Shown in pieces: positions 45,096 to 53,625 of a stretch of 64,000 bases of DNA. The stretch covers positions 1,606,001 through 1,670,000 of the forward strand of contig JANQAC010000002.1 in the NCBI GenBank assembly GCA_024707255.1. Reading direction: 5' to 3'. This DNA is from Asticcacaulis sp. GTDB lineage: Bacteria; Pseudomonadota; Alphaproteobacteria; Caulobacterales; Caulobacteraceae. The notes under the pieces are model-generated. The model made no database searches, had not been told where the DNA came from, and saw nothing but the letters and a program-made list of their open reading frames with translations. Numbering within the stretch: the first letter of the stretch is position 1; every line of letters starts with the position of its first letter. The position numbers and the translations under genes were made by a program.

Positions 45096-46520
45096 ATGAC
45101 CAATATCAACAGGCGTCAACTGGGATATGGGCTTGCTACGGGCTTGGCGGGCGCGAGCCTGATCGGCTCCGCGAAGGCCGCCCCCGTAGATCTGAGCTTT
45201 CCCAAGGATTTCCGCTGGGGTGTCGCCACCGCCGCCTACCAGATCGAAGGCGCCGTGAAGGAAGACGGGCGCGGCCAGACAAACTGGGACGTTTTCAGCC
45301 ATACACCGGGCAAGGTCGCCAATGGTGACAATGGAGACATGGCCTGTGACAGCTATCATCGCTATGCCGATGATGTTCAGTTGATGAAGAACCTCGGCGT
45401 CGGCACCTATCGCATGTCACTGGCCTGGTCACGCATCTTCCCGGAAGGCCGCGGCACACCCAATCAGAAGGGAATCGACTACTATAACCGGGTCGTCGAC
45501 ACGCTGCTGGCGGCCGGGATCGAGCCCTATGTCACCCTGTTCCACTGGGACCTGCCTCAAGCCCTGCCCGGCGGCTGGCAGAATCGGGATACCGCCCTGG
45601 CCTTCGCCGACTATGCAGGCTTCATGGCAGGCAAGCTGTCGGACCGCGTGCATAATTTCATGACCGTCAATGAACTGCGCTGTTTCACCGATCTCGGTCA
45701 TCAGGTCGGCATCCATGCACCGGGGCTGAAGCTGGATGCGGCGGAGGTCAATCAGGTCCGCCACCATGGCGTTCTGGCGCATGGTCTGGGCGTACAAGCC
45801 ATACGCTCCCAGGCCAAGCCGGGCACTCAGGTCGGACTGGCAGACAATACGGTCTTTTACTGCCCGGTAATGGAAACGCCCGAACATATCGCCGCTGCCA
45901 AAAAGGCGACGCGCGAGAAGAACGCCATGTTCCTGACCGCCATCATGGAAGGGCGCTATATCGACGAATACCTGACGGAACAGGGCGCCGCCGCACCGAA
46001 GGTGCAGGCCGGCGACATGGCCGCGATTTCCAGCCCGCTCGATTTCGTGGCGCTCAACATCTATACGCCCGAATGGGTGCGCGCCGATGATGGCCCCAGC
46101 GGTTATGTCACCATTCCGCATATTGCTTCGTCGCCGCGCATGGCCTCGCCGTGGCTGGTGGTCGGTCCGGAAGTCGCCTATTGGGGACCGCGGATGGTCA
46201 GTGAACTGTGGAGCCCGAAGACGCTCTATATCTCTGAAAACGGCGCCTCAGCCGACGATCCCGTTATCAATGGCCATATCGACGACGTCGATCGGGTCAT
46301 GTACCTGCGCAACTATTTCGGCCAATTCCGCCGCCTCGTCGCGGAAGATTATCCGCTCAAGGGTTACTTCCTGTGGAGCCTGATGGACAATTTCGAATGG
46401 GCGGATGGCTATTCCAAGCGGTTCGGCATCCACTATGTCGATTTCGCCACCCAGAAACGCACGCCAAAATTGAGCGCGCTCTGGTACAGGGAGGTCATCC
46501 GCCAAGGTCGGATCGTCTGA
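45096..46520 (+). CDS. GH1 beta-glucosidase, exported by Tat
   Basis: A 474-residue GH1 TIM barrel. The N-terminus NINRRQLGYG with a hydrophobic stretch to SAKA is a twin-arginine signal. Typical blocks are FPKDFRWGVATAAYQIEGA, YVTLFHWDLPQAL and YFLWSLMDNFEWADGYSKRFGIHYVDF. The nucleophile is Glu381 in LYISENGAS. The acid/base is Glu193 in TVNELRC, where most GH1 enzymes have NEP. It should hydrolyse beta-glucosides in the periplasm. GAGAGGA precedes the ATG. Two inverted repeats upstream suggest local control. Confidence 0.92.
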   Translation: MTNINRRQLGYGLATGLAGASLIGSAKAAPVDLSFPKDFRWGVATAAYQIEGAVKEDGRGQTNWDVFSHTPGKVANGDNGDMACDSYHRYADDVQLMKNLGVGTYRMSLAWSRIFPEGRGTPNQKGIDYYNRVVDTLLAAGIEPYVTLFHWDLPQALPGGWQNRDTALAFADYAGFMAGKLSDRVHNFMTVNELRCFTDLGHQVGIHAPGLKLDAAEVNQVRHHGVLAHGLGVQAIRSQAKPGTQVGLADNTVFYCPVMETPEHIAAAKKATREKNAMFLTAIMEGRYIDEYLTEQGAAAPKVQAGDMAAISSPLDFVALNIYTPEWVRADDGPSGYVTIPHIASSPRMASPWLVVGPEVAYWGPRMVSELWSPKTLYISENGASADDPVINGHIDDVDRVMYLRNYFGQFRRLVAEDYPLKGYFLWSLMDNFEWADGYSKRFGIHYVDFATQKRTPKLSALWYREVIRQGRIV

Positions 46521-46532
46521 TCTGAGAGCGCA

Positions 46533-46557
46533 GGGACCGGGGTAACTCTCCGGTCCC
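46533..46557 (+). terminator. Hairpin after the GH1 gene
   Basis: GGGACCGG at 46533-46540 pairs perfectly with CCGGTCCC at 46550-46557, 13 bases past the GH1 stop. No T tract follows, so it may be an RNA-stabilising hairpin rather than a terminator. Confidence 0.4.
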
Positions 46558-46607
46558 GACCACGCGCGACCTTGACAGCCAGCACCGGCATAGGTTCAAC
46601 TGAAACC

Positions 46608-47426
46608 ATGCCGTCAGCCGATAATATTCCGTCTACAGACCATCCCGTCTTCGATTTTACCGAAGGCACATTGCCGCTCGTCATTGCCGCGCCCCATGTC
46701 GGCACCTATATTCCACCGGACATCGCCGCGAAGCTGAACGAGACCGGCCGGGCCGTGCGCGAGACCGATTTCCACGTTCACCGCCTGTTCGATTTCGCCA
46801 GAGACCTGGGTGCCACCACGCTTTTCGCCACCCATTCTCGCTATGTCGTTGATCTCAACCGCGATCCGGCCGGCGCCAATCTCTATCCCGGCCAGTTCGA
46901 AACCGGCCTCTGCCCGGTCAGCGATTTCGACCAGAACCCGATCTATCCCGAAGGGCATAATCCTTGCGCCGCAGAAATCGACTTTCGCCGCGAGACCTAC
47001 TGGCAGCCCTATCATGACCAGCTTAGAGCCACGCTCGACGCTGCCGTGGCGCGCCATGGCAAGGCACTTCTCATCGATGCCCACTCGATCCGCGGCATGA
47101 TCCCCAGCCTGTTTGAAGGCCGCCTGTCCGATCTCAATTTCGGCACTAATTCCGGTGCTACCCTGCGGGGAAATACACTTAAAGCTTTGCAGGATTGGCG
47201 AGCAAAAACAAATAGCTACAGCCATGTGCTCGATGAGCGCTTCAAGGGCGGCTACACCACGCGTCACTACGGGGCCTTATCTGAAGAGATTCAGGCCCTC
47301 CAGATTGAAATTGTTCAGGACACTTACCTAGACTCGAACACGCCGCACCTGTATGACGCTGGCATCGCCGCCCCCTTAAGTAACACCCTGCGCCCGCTCG
47401 TCGAGGCGCTTGTGGCGGCCCTTTAA
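46608..47426 (+). CDS. N-formylglutamate amidohydrolase
   Basis: A 272-residue FGase-family protein: VIAAPHVGTYIPPDI, DFHVHRLFDFARDLGATTLFATHSRYVVDLNRDP, LIDAHSIRGMIP with a metal His, and a C-terminal TTRHYG block. The family removes formyl groups from N-formylglutamate in histidine breakdown, but no hut genes are adjacent, so the substrate could be another formylated or acylated compound. ATG 46608 lacks a clear ribosome site; TTG 46572 is in frame. Confidence 0.85.
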   Translation: MPSADNIPSTDHPVFDFTEGTLPLVIAAPHVGTYIPPDIAAKLNETGRAVRETDFHVHRLFDFARDLGATTLFATHSRYVVDLNRDPAGANLYPGQFETGLCPVSDFDQNPIYPEGHNPCAAEIDFRRETYWQPYHDQLRATLDAAVARHGKALLIDAHSIRGMIPSLFEGRLSDLNFGTNSGATLRGNTLKALQDWRAKTNSYSHVLDERFKGGYTTRHYGALSEEIQALQIEIVQDTYLDSNTPHLYDAGIAAPLSNTLRPLVEALVAAL

Positions 47427-47441
47427 ATTGCAGGTGTCCCC

Positions 47442-48368
47442 ATGAGTTCCCCCTTCCACCAGAAAACAGCCGAGCGCGGCAATATCATCGACGGCGCCGG
47501 CTACGCCAAATCCCTGCGAGATCGCCTGGCTATCCATGTCAGCAACCTCAAAGCGACGCACGGTCTGACGCCCTGCCTCGTGGTCGTCATTGTCGGTGAA
47601 GACCCCGCCAGCCAGGTCTATGTCAAGTCCAAGGGCGAAATGACCCTGGCGATCGGCATGGAATCGCGCACCATCCGCCTGCCCGACACCACTTCCGAAG
47701 ATGAACTACTGAAGATCATCGATGATCTCAACCGCGACAGCGTGGTCAATGGCATTCTGGTGCAACTGCCGCTACCGAAGCACATGTCCTCTCTGAAGGT
47801 GATCGACGCCATCAATCCGGACAAGGATGTCGATGGTTTTCACGTCATCAATGCCGGCAAGCTGGCCGTGGGTCTTGACGGCATCGTGCCCTGCACGCCG
47901 CTGGGTTCGCTGATGCTGCTGAAGGATGCCGCCGCCGCACATGGCGATACGCTGGCCGGCAAGAATGCCGTCATCGTCGGCCGCTCCAACATCGTCGGCA
48001 AACCGATGGCACAGTTGCTGCTTAATCAGGACTGCACCGTCACCATCGCCCACTCGAAAACCAAAAACCTCGCCGAAGTCTGCCAGGGCGCCGATATCCT
48101 GGTGGCCGCCGTCGGCCGTCCGAAATTCATCGCCGGCGACTGGGTAAAAGACGGCGCCTATGTGATCGATGTCGGAATCAACCGCATTGAGGTGGATGGT
48201 AAAGGCAAGCTGGTCGGCGATGTCGATTTCGATGGCGCGAAAGACCGCGCCTTGGCCATCACGCCCGTGCCGAAGGGCGTCGGTCCGATGACCATAGCCT
48301 GCCTGCTCAACAACACCATCAAGGCCTTCTGCCTGCAGAACCATCTGCCGGTTCCGGACGGCGTTTAG
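47442..48368 (+). CDS. folD: Methylenetetrahydrofolate dehydrogenase/cyclohydrolase
   Basis: A 308-residue Fol[20 protein letters not shown] with the catalytic Lys, [52 protein letters not shown] for NADP, and the C-terminal [16 protein letters not shown]. It interconverts methylene-, methenyl- and 10-formyl-tetrahydrofolate and makes NADPH. It follows the N-formylglutamate amidohydrolase gene after 15 bases and precedes the reductase gene by one base. Confidence 0.96.
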   Translation: MSSPFHQKTAERGNIIDGAGYAKSLRDRLAIHVSNLKATHGLTPCLVVVIVGEDPASQVYVKSKGEMTLAIGMESRTIRLPDTTSEDELLKIIDDLNRDSVVNGILVQLPLPKHMSSLKVIDAINPDKDVDGFHVINAGKLAVGLDGIVPCTPLGSLMLLKDAAAAHGDTLAGKNAVIVGRSNIVGKPMAQLLLNQDCTVTIAHSKTKNLAEVCQGADILVAAVGRPKFIAGDWVKDGAYVIDVGINRIEVDGKGKLVGDVDFDGAKDRALAITPVPKGVGPMTIACLLNNTIKAFCLQNHLPVPDGV

Positions 48369-48369
48369 T

Positions 48370-49590
48370 ATGTCGGGTGTCGTCATCATCGGGGCCGGAC
48401 ATGCCGGCGGGTCGGCGGCGGGGTTCCTGCGTCAGTACGGCTACACTGGCCATATCACCCTGATCGGCGCTGAACCCTACCTGCCCTATCAGCGCCCGCC
48501 GCTGTCCAAAGCCTGGCTCAAGGGCGAAGCCTCGCTCGATGACCTCTACCTACGTGGCGACACATTCTATGCCGACCAGAACATCGATGCCCACGTCAAT
48601 ACACAGGCGGTGTCTATCGATCGCATCGGCAAGACCGTCACCCTGCTGGGCGGCATCACCCTGCCCTATGACTATCTGATCCTCGCCACCGGCTCGAAAG
48701 CGCGCCCATTCCCGGTGCCTGGCGCCGACCGCGTGCCGCATCACCTGCTGCGCACGCTCGATGACGCCGAAGCGCTCAAGAATGCCCTCCAGCCCGGTCA
48801 CCGTATAGGCCTGATCGGCGCCGGCTATGTCGGGCTGGAAACCGCCGCTTCGGCGCGTCATCTCGGCTGCGAGGTTACCGTTTTCGAGCGCGAAAGCCGC
48901 ATCCTGGCGCGTGTCGCCTCCCCCGCGCTGTCGAACTTCTTCACCGAAATGCACATGGGGCGTGGTGTCGGTATCTTTACGGAAGCGGCGATTACCGAGC
49001 TTTCAATCGGCCAGGGCGATAAAAAAGTGGTCCATCTTGCCGACGGCCGCACGCATGAGTTCGACCTGCTGCTGGTCGGCATCGGCGCCCTGGCCAATGA
49101 CGATCTGGCGCAGGCGGCAGGGCTCGAATGCGCAAATGGCATTGTGGTCGACGAACTGGGCCGCACCAGTGATCCGGATATCTTCGCCATCGGCGATGTG
49201 ACCTCGCGCACCCTGCCCATCTATGACGGCCGTTTCCGGCTGGAGAGCGTGCCCAATGCGCTCGAACAGGCCAAGCAGGCCGCCGCCGCCATTACTGGTT
49301 ACAAACCGCCGGTCGTGGAGACGCCATGGTTCTGGTCGGATCAGTATGAATTCAAACTGCAAATCGCCGGTCTTCTGCGCCCCGATACACGGGCCATTGT
49401 CCGTGGTGATTTGACCAGCGGCGCCTTCAGCGTCTTCCACCTTGACGGCACAGGTCGCCTGATGGCCGCCGAATGCGTCAGCAAACCGGCCGATTTCATG
49501 GCTGCCAAGCTGCTGATCGCCAAGGGCGTCGCCCTGGATGACACCATCGCCGATCCGGAAGTTTCTTTGAAGCCTTACTTGCAAAAGTAA
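48370..49590 (+). CDS. Rubredoxin/ferredoxin reductase-like flavoprotein
   Basis: A 406-residue FAD/NAD(P) oxidoreductase: FAD motif VVIIGAGHAGGSAAGFLRQ, PYQRPPLSKAWL, NAD motif IGLIGAGYVGLETAASARHLG and PDIFAIGDV, then a reductase C-terminal domain with PWFWSDQYEFKLQIAG. This is the architecture of ferredoxin reductases of monooxygenase and dioxygenase systems (and of AIF). No ferredoxin or P450 gene is adjacent, so its partner is unknown. It is probably co-transcribed with folD. Confidence 0.88.
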   Translation: MSGVVIIGAGHAGGSAAGFLRQYGYTGHITLIGAEPYLPYQRPPLSKAWLKGEASLDDLYLRGDTFYADQNIDAHVNTQAVSIDRIGKTVTLLGGITLPYDYLILATGSKARPFPVPGADRVPHHLLRTLDDAEALKNALQPGHRIGLIGAGYVGLETAASARHLGCEVTVFERESRILARVASPALSNFFTEMHMGRGVGIFTEAAITELSIGQGDKKVVHLADGRTHEFDLLLVGIGALANDDLAQAAGLECANGIVVDELGRTSDPDIFAIGDVTSRTLPIYDGRFRLESVPNALEQAKQAAAAITGYKPPVVETPWFWSDQYEFKLQIAGLLRPDTRAIVRGDLTSGAFSVFHLDGTGRLMAAECVSKPADFMAAKLLIAKGVALDDTIADPEVSLKPYLQK

Positions 49591-49677
49591 CCATCTGGCA
49601 GCGCACAATTTGAAGTGACATTCGCCGCCATTTGCGCTTAGCTCACGGCACAAATACACCTCACCAAAGAGGATTCG

Positions 49678-50391
49678 ATGTCCAGTTCCCCCAAAGTTTT
49701 CCCCGACGCCAAAAGCGCGCTTGAAGGTTTTACCTTCGACGGCATGACCGTCATGTCCGGCGGCTTCGGCCTGTGCGGCATCCCTGAAAATCTGATCGCG
49801 GCCCTGCGCGATTCCAGCGTGAAGAGGATCACCGTCATCTCCAACAATGCCGGCGTCGATGGCTTTGGCCTCGGCCAGTTGCTGGAAACCCGGCAGATTA
49901 GGAAGATGATCAGTTCTTACGTCGGCGAGAACAAGGAATTCGAGCGGCAATATCTCGCCGGTGAACTGGAGCTGGAGTTCAATCCGCAGGGCACTTTGGC
50001 TGAGCGTATCCGCGCTGGCGGCGCTGGCATTCCCGGCTTCTATACCGCCACCGGCGTCGGCACAATCGTGGCCGATGGCAAGGAAATCAAACGGTTCGGT
50101 GACCGCGATTATGTGCTGGAAACCGGCCTCGTCGCCGATCTCTCTATCATCAAGGCGTGGAAGGGCGATGCCCGCGGCAACCTGATCTTCCGCAAGACAG
50201 CGCGCAATTTCAACCCGATGATGGCGACGGCCGGCAAGGTCTGCATCGCCGAGGTCGAGGAAATCGTGCCGGTCGGCTCACTTGATCCGGATAAAATTCA
50301 TACGCCGGGCATCTATATCGACCGCATCGTGCAGGGCACTTTCGAGAAACGTATCGAGCAAAGAACCATCCGCGCAAAGGAAGAAGTATAA
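49678..50391 (+). CDS. scoA: 3-oxoacid CoA-transferase subunit A
   Basis: A 237-residue subunit with the CoA-transferase alpha pattern: GMTVMSGGFGLCGIPENLI, ITVISNNAGVDGFGLG, QGTLAERIRAGGAGIPGFYTATGVGT and DYVLETGLVADLSIIKAWKGD. With subunit B it transfers CoA between succinyl-CoA and acetoacetate. AGAGGA precedes the ATG. The gene overlaps scoB by one base. Confidence 0.93.
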   Translation: MSSSPKVFPDAKSALEGFTFDGMTVMSGGFGLCGIPENLIAALRDSSVKRITVISNNAGVDGFGLGQLLETRQIRKMISSYVGENKEFERQYLAGELELEFNPQGTLAERIRAGGAGIPGFYTATGVGTIVADGKEIKRFGDRDYVLETGLVADLSIIKAWKGDARGNLIFRKTARNFNPMMATAGKVCIAEVEEIVPVGSLDPDKIHTPGIYIDRIVQGTFEKRIEQRTIRAKEEV

Positions 50392-51035
50392 TGCCCTGGA
50401 CCCGCGATGACCTCGCCAAGCGCGCCGCCCGTGAATTGCAGGACGGCTTCTACGTCAATCTCGGTATTGGTATCCCGACCCTAGTGGCCAACCATATCCC
50501 CGAAGGTATGACGGTCACGCTGCAGTCGGAAAACGGTATGCTCGGCATGGGGCCCTTCCCCTATGAGGATGAGATCGATGCCGACCTGATCAATGCCGGC
50601 AAGCAGACCATTACCGAGCTGGACGAGACGAGCTATTTCTCGTCATCGGACTCGTTTGCCATGATCCGCGGCGGCCATATCAACCTGACCATCCTGGGGG
50701 CCATGGAAGTGGCCGAAAACGGCGACATCGCCAACTGGATGATCCCCGGCAAGCTGGTCAAGGGCATGGGCGGCGCCATGGATCTGGTAGCCGGCGTCAA
50801 GCGTGTCGTCGTGGTCATGGACCATGCCAACAAGCACGGCGAATCGAAGGTTTTGAAAGCCTGCACCCTGCCGCTGACCGGCACGCGCGTGGTCAATCTG
50901 ATTATCACCAATCTCGGTGTGTTCGAAGTCAAGCCGGATGGTTCGGGGTTGAAACTGATCGAACTGGCGCCGGATGTGACGCTGGAAGACATCGCCGAAA
51001 AGACCGAAGCGGCTTACGAAGTGGCGCTGGCTTAA
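50391..51035 (+). CDS. scoB: 3-oxoacid CoA-transferase subunit B
   Basis: A 214-residue beta subunit: FYVNLGIGIPTLVANHIPEGM, LQSENGMLGMGPFPYEDEIDADLINAGKQT with the catalytic Glu in SENG, and GGAMDLVAGVKRVVVVMDH. It completes succinyl-CoA:acetoacetate CoA-transferase, used in ketone body or polyhydroxybutyrate turnover. It begins at the last base of scoA. Confidence 0.94.
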   Translation: MPWTRDDLAKRAARELQDGFYVNLGIGIPTLVANHIPEGMTVTLQSENGMLGMGPFPYEDEIDADLINAGKQTITELDETSYFSSSDSFAMIRGGHINLTILGAMEVAENGDIANWMIPGKLVKGMGGAMDLVAGVKRVVVVMDHANKHGESKVLKACTLPLTGTRVVNLIITNLGVFEVKPDGSGLKLIELAPDVTLEDIAEKTEAAYEVALA

Positions 51036-51180
51036 GTAAGAAGACCCACCATCTGCGCTACGCTTGATGGTCCCCCTCCCGGCATAGCCGGGGAGGTATA
51101 AAGAATGCCCTTTCTATACCTCCCCACCTCTGGTGGGGAGGGGGACCGCGCCTGAAAGGCGTGGTGGTGGGGGTTCTTAC
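51036..51180. repeat. Nested palindromic intergenic element (REP-like)
   Basis: The 149-base gap between the convergent scoB and mla operon genes is almost all one nested inverted repeat. GTAAGAAGACCCACCA (51036-51051) matches 51165-51180 with two mismatches. GGTCCCCCTCCC (51069-51080) pairs exactly with 51136-51147. GGGGAGGTATA (51090-51100) pairs exactly with 51115-51125. Two minor hairpins, GGC-ATA-GCC and CCACC-TCT-GGTGG, complete a cloverleaf-like fold. It may terminate both operons or be a copy of a mobile repeat family. Confidence 0.75.
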
Positions 51181-51184
51181 TGAC

Positions 51185-51895
51185 TTACAGCCCCTCAACC
51201 TTCTGCGTCGCCGATGGTTTCGCCATTTCCTGAGGCATCGCCGTCTGGGCATAGCTGGCCAGGGCGTCCTCGCTGAAATCGATCAGGCTGGTCACCACCT
51301 GGGTCGTCGCCTGGTTATAACCGTCCGCCATCAGCGACATATCGCTCTTGCGCACGGGAATATCGGCGCTGATGAATTTCTGCCCCACCACCATACGGTC
51401 CGACAGTCGGATCAGACGCGCATCCAGCGCCACCGAAACCGTCGGGCGATTGCGCTTATAGTCCGTCTCGAACTTGCGCACGCTGATATCGAGGCGGAAA
51501 TTGGCTGCCGTCGGCCCTCGCGGTTCAAGCGTCACCGTCTGGCCGCCACGCGCGAAGCCGGTCGAGATCGCGTCCTTGAAGAGGCCAGAGGCCGCCGAGG
51601 TCCAGCGCGCTTCGGCCACATAGGCGACCTCACTGCCTTCCACTGTAACGATGCGATCGCCGGCGCTGTCCTGCGGGAAGGTAACGGTGCCAAACACAAT
51701 GCCCGTAGGCGCCATGCCAACCGCGCGGCCGGCCGTGCCCGCCGCCTCGGCCTTTTGCTCGACCATCTCCGGCGTATAGCCGAAGCGATAAAGCTGGGCC
51801 GGCTTGGTCTTGGGCAGCAGGGTCACACAGCCAGTAAGCGCTATAGCAACGCCCAGAACAGCCGTCGTCTTCAGGGTTTTCATAAGCGCACTCAT
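51185..51895 (-). CDS. ABC-type transport auxiliary lipoprotein
   Basis: A 236-residue lipoprotein with a lipobox (IALTGC) after a short signal peptide. The domain has YRFGY near the start, VTVEGSEVAYVAEARWTSAASGLFKDAI and FRLDISVRKFETDYKR, typical of the auxiliary lipoprotein family that includes PqiC. It probably sits on the periplasmic side of the outer membrane and cooperates with the MCE protein next to it. Its start overlaps the mlaD stop (ATGA). Last gene of the mla operon. Confidence 0.85.
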   Translation of the reverse strand: MSALMKTLKTTAVLGVAIALTGCVTLLPKTKPAQLYRFGYTPEMVEQKAEAAGTAGRAVGMAPTGIVFGTVTFPQDSAGDRIVTVEGSEVAYVAEARWTSAASGLFKDAISTGFARGGQTVTLEPRGPTAANFRLDISVRKFETDYKRNRPTVSVALDARLIRLSDRMVVGQKFISADIPVRKSDMSLMADGYNQATTQVVTSLIDFSEDALASYAQTAMPQEMAKPSATQKVEGL

Positions 51896-52827
51896 TGGCT
51901 CACCTTTCTTTCCTTGGCGACGGGCTTGTTGATCAGGCCCTGCGGGCTGGCCTGTACGGAATCAACCAGATCCTTGACCGATTCCGAGGCGTCATTGAGG
52001 TTGCGCAGGCTTTCCTGCAACTCCGGCAGGGTGGTCGAATTAAGCTGGTCCGCCGGTGCCTTCATGGCATCGGCCAGGGTCGCCACATGATCGGCGGCAT
52101 CGGCCAGTTTCTTGGTGGCCGCATTGATCTGATCGAGCGTCTGCGGCAGCTTGTCAGAGGCCACGCCATTGGTCGAATTGGCCAGGCGCGTCACCGCATC
52201 GGCCGCCTCGCCAGCGCTGACAATGGCCGCGTGAGCGTCATCGATCATCTGCTCGCGGCCCTTCAGTTCGGCGGTGATGGCTTCGAGATTGTTCAGGCTG
52301 TCCGAGAAGGTCTTGATGTTCTGGTCCGACAGCAGGCGATTGACGCGGTTCAGGCTCTCATAGGTATTTTCGATCACCGAACCGGAGCCGGACAAGAGCT
52401 TCGAGAGCGCGCTTTCCTGACTGTGGATCAATGGTGGCGGCGCGCCCGGCTTGTGCTTCAGCAGCGGCGCATTGGCCGAACCGGGCGAAATCTGCATGTA
52501 GAAAAGCCCGGTAATGCCCTGTGGCTCCAGAGAGGCGACGGAATCGACGCGTACCGGCGTGCCTTCATCAAGCTGCACCGTGGCGATCACCTGATGGGTA
52601 TTGGCATTGCCGAGACGCAGGCCCGTCACCTCACCGACCTTGATGCCATTGAAGTGGACTTCCGCCCCTTTGGTCAGGCCGTCGACCGGCGTGTTGAACT
52701 CGACCTCATAGGTGCCGAAGCTCTTGTTGAAGTCGAACTGGATGAACCAGAAGGCAAAGACAGTCAGCACAAGCGCGAGGGCAAATGTGGCGAGACCGAC
52801 CAGAGCATAATGGGCTTGACGTTCCAT
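51892..52827 (-). CDS. mlaD: MlaD/MCE-family periplasmic lipid-transport protein
   Basis: A 311-residue protein with an N-terminal membrane helix (ALVGLATFALALVLTVFAFW), one MCE domain (YEVEFNTPVDGLTKGAEVHFNGIKVGEV, then GLFYMQI) and a long helical C-terminal region with Leu/Asn-rich heptads and KLADAADHVATLADAMK. It forms the lipid-binding ring between the inner-membrane ABC transporter and the outer membrane. It lies nine bases after mlaF. Confidence 0.9.
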   Translation of the reverse strand: MERQAHYALVGLATFALALVLTVFAFWFIQFDFNKSFGTYEVEFNTPVDGLTKGAEVHFNGIKVGEVTGLRLGNANTHQVIATVQLDEGTPVRVDSVASLEPQGITGLFYMQISPGSANAPLLKHKPGAPPPLIHSQESALSKLLSGSGSVIENTYESLNRVNRLLSDQNIKTFSDSLNNLEAITAELKGREQMIDDAHAAIVSAGEAADAVTRLANSTNGVASDKLPQTLDQINAATKKLADAADHVATLADAMKAPADQLNSTTLPELQESLRNLNDASESVKDLVDSVQASPQGLINKPVAKERKVSQ

Positions 52828-52836
52828 ATCGTGTTC

Positions 52837-53625
52837 CTACTTCTTCCCCCGTCCGCGTGGACCGTGGAAATACTCGTGTATCCACGGATGCGAAGATTTT
52901 TCCAGTTGCGAGACAGGCCCCTTCTCCACCACATGCCGATCCGCCAGCACGGCGATTTCGTCACAGATGGCGTAGAGACTATCAAGATCGTGCGTAATCA
53001 TAAAGACCGTCAGGTCGAGGCTGCCCGCCAGTTCGCGGATCAGCGTATCGAAGGCCGCCGCGCCGATCGGATCGAGGCCCGCCGTCGGTTCGTCGAGAAA
53101 CAGCAGTTGCGCATCCAGCGCCAGGGCCCGCGCCAATGCCGTGCGCTTGATCATGCCGCCGGAAAGCTCCGAAGGCGCCAGGTCGGCGGCGGTCAGCGGC
53201 AGACCGGCCATGGACATTTTCAACAGCGCCACGGCGCGCGCCTCGCGGCGGCTCAGGCGGGTAAATTCCATCATCGGCGCCATGATGTTTTCCGCCACGC
53301 TCAGGTTGGAAAACAAGGCCCCACTCTGGAAAAGTACCCCTGTTTTGGCTTGGATCTGGCGCGTCTTCTCGTCATTACCTTCATAAAGACGATGGCCAAA
53401 CAAATGAATATCGCCAGCGGTCGGCTTTTGCAGCCCAAGGATGGACCGCAGAAGCACCGTCTTGCCGGAGCCGGAGCCGCCGACAATGCCCAAAATCTCA
53501 CCGCGCCGGACGGTCAGGTCGAGGTTTTCATGGACGACATGGCTGCCAAAGCTGTTGTTCAGGCCCGTGATAATGATCGGGTCTTCACATTCTTCCTTCA
53601 GAGGGGGGACGACCTTCCTTTTCAT
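52837..53625 (-). CDS. mlaF: MlaF-type ABC transporter ATP-binding protein
   Basis: A 262-residue ATPase: Walker A GGSGSGKT, Q-loop GVLFQSGALFSNLSV, signature LSGGMIKRTALARAL, Walker B LLFLDEPTAGLDP and H-loop ITHDL. It powers phospholipid movement by the MlaE permease. Its ATG overlaps the mlaE stop by one base. Confidence 0.94.
   Translation of the reverse strand: MKRKVVPPLKEECEDPIIITGLNNSFGSHVVHENLDLTVRRGEILGIVGGSGSGKTVLLRSILGLQKPTAGDIHLFGHRLYEGNDEKTRQIQAKTGVLFQSGALFSNLSVAENIMAPMMEFTRLSRREARAVALLKMSMAGLPLTAADLAPSELSGGMIKRTALARALALDAQLLFLDEPTAGLDPIGAAAFDTLIRELAGSLDLTVFMITHDLDSLYAICDEIAVLADRHVVEKGPVSQLEKSSHPWIHEYFHGPRGRGKK

Noticed and set aside
46608..47426. Histidine-utilisation (hut) operon
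   Set aside because: Only an N-formylglutamate amidohydrolase homologue is present; no hutU, hutH, hutI or hutC is adjacent, so I did not name it hutG.
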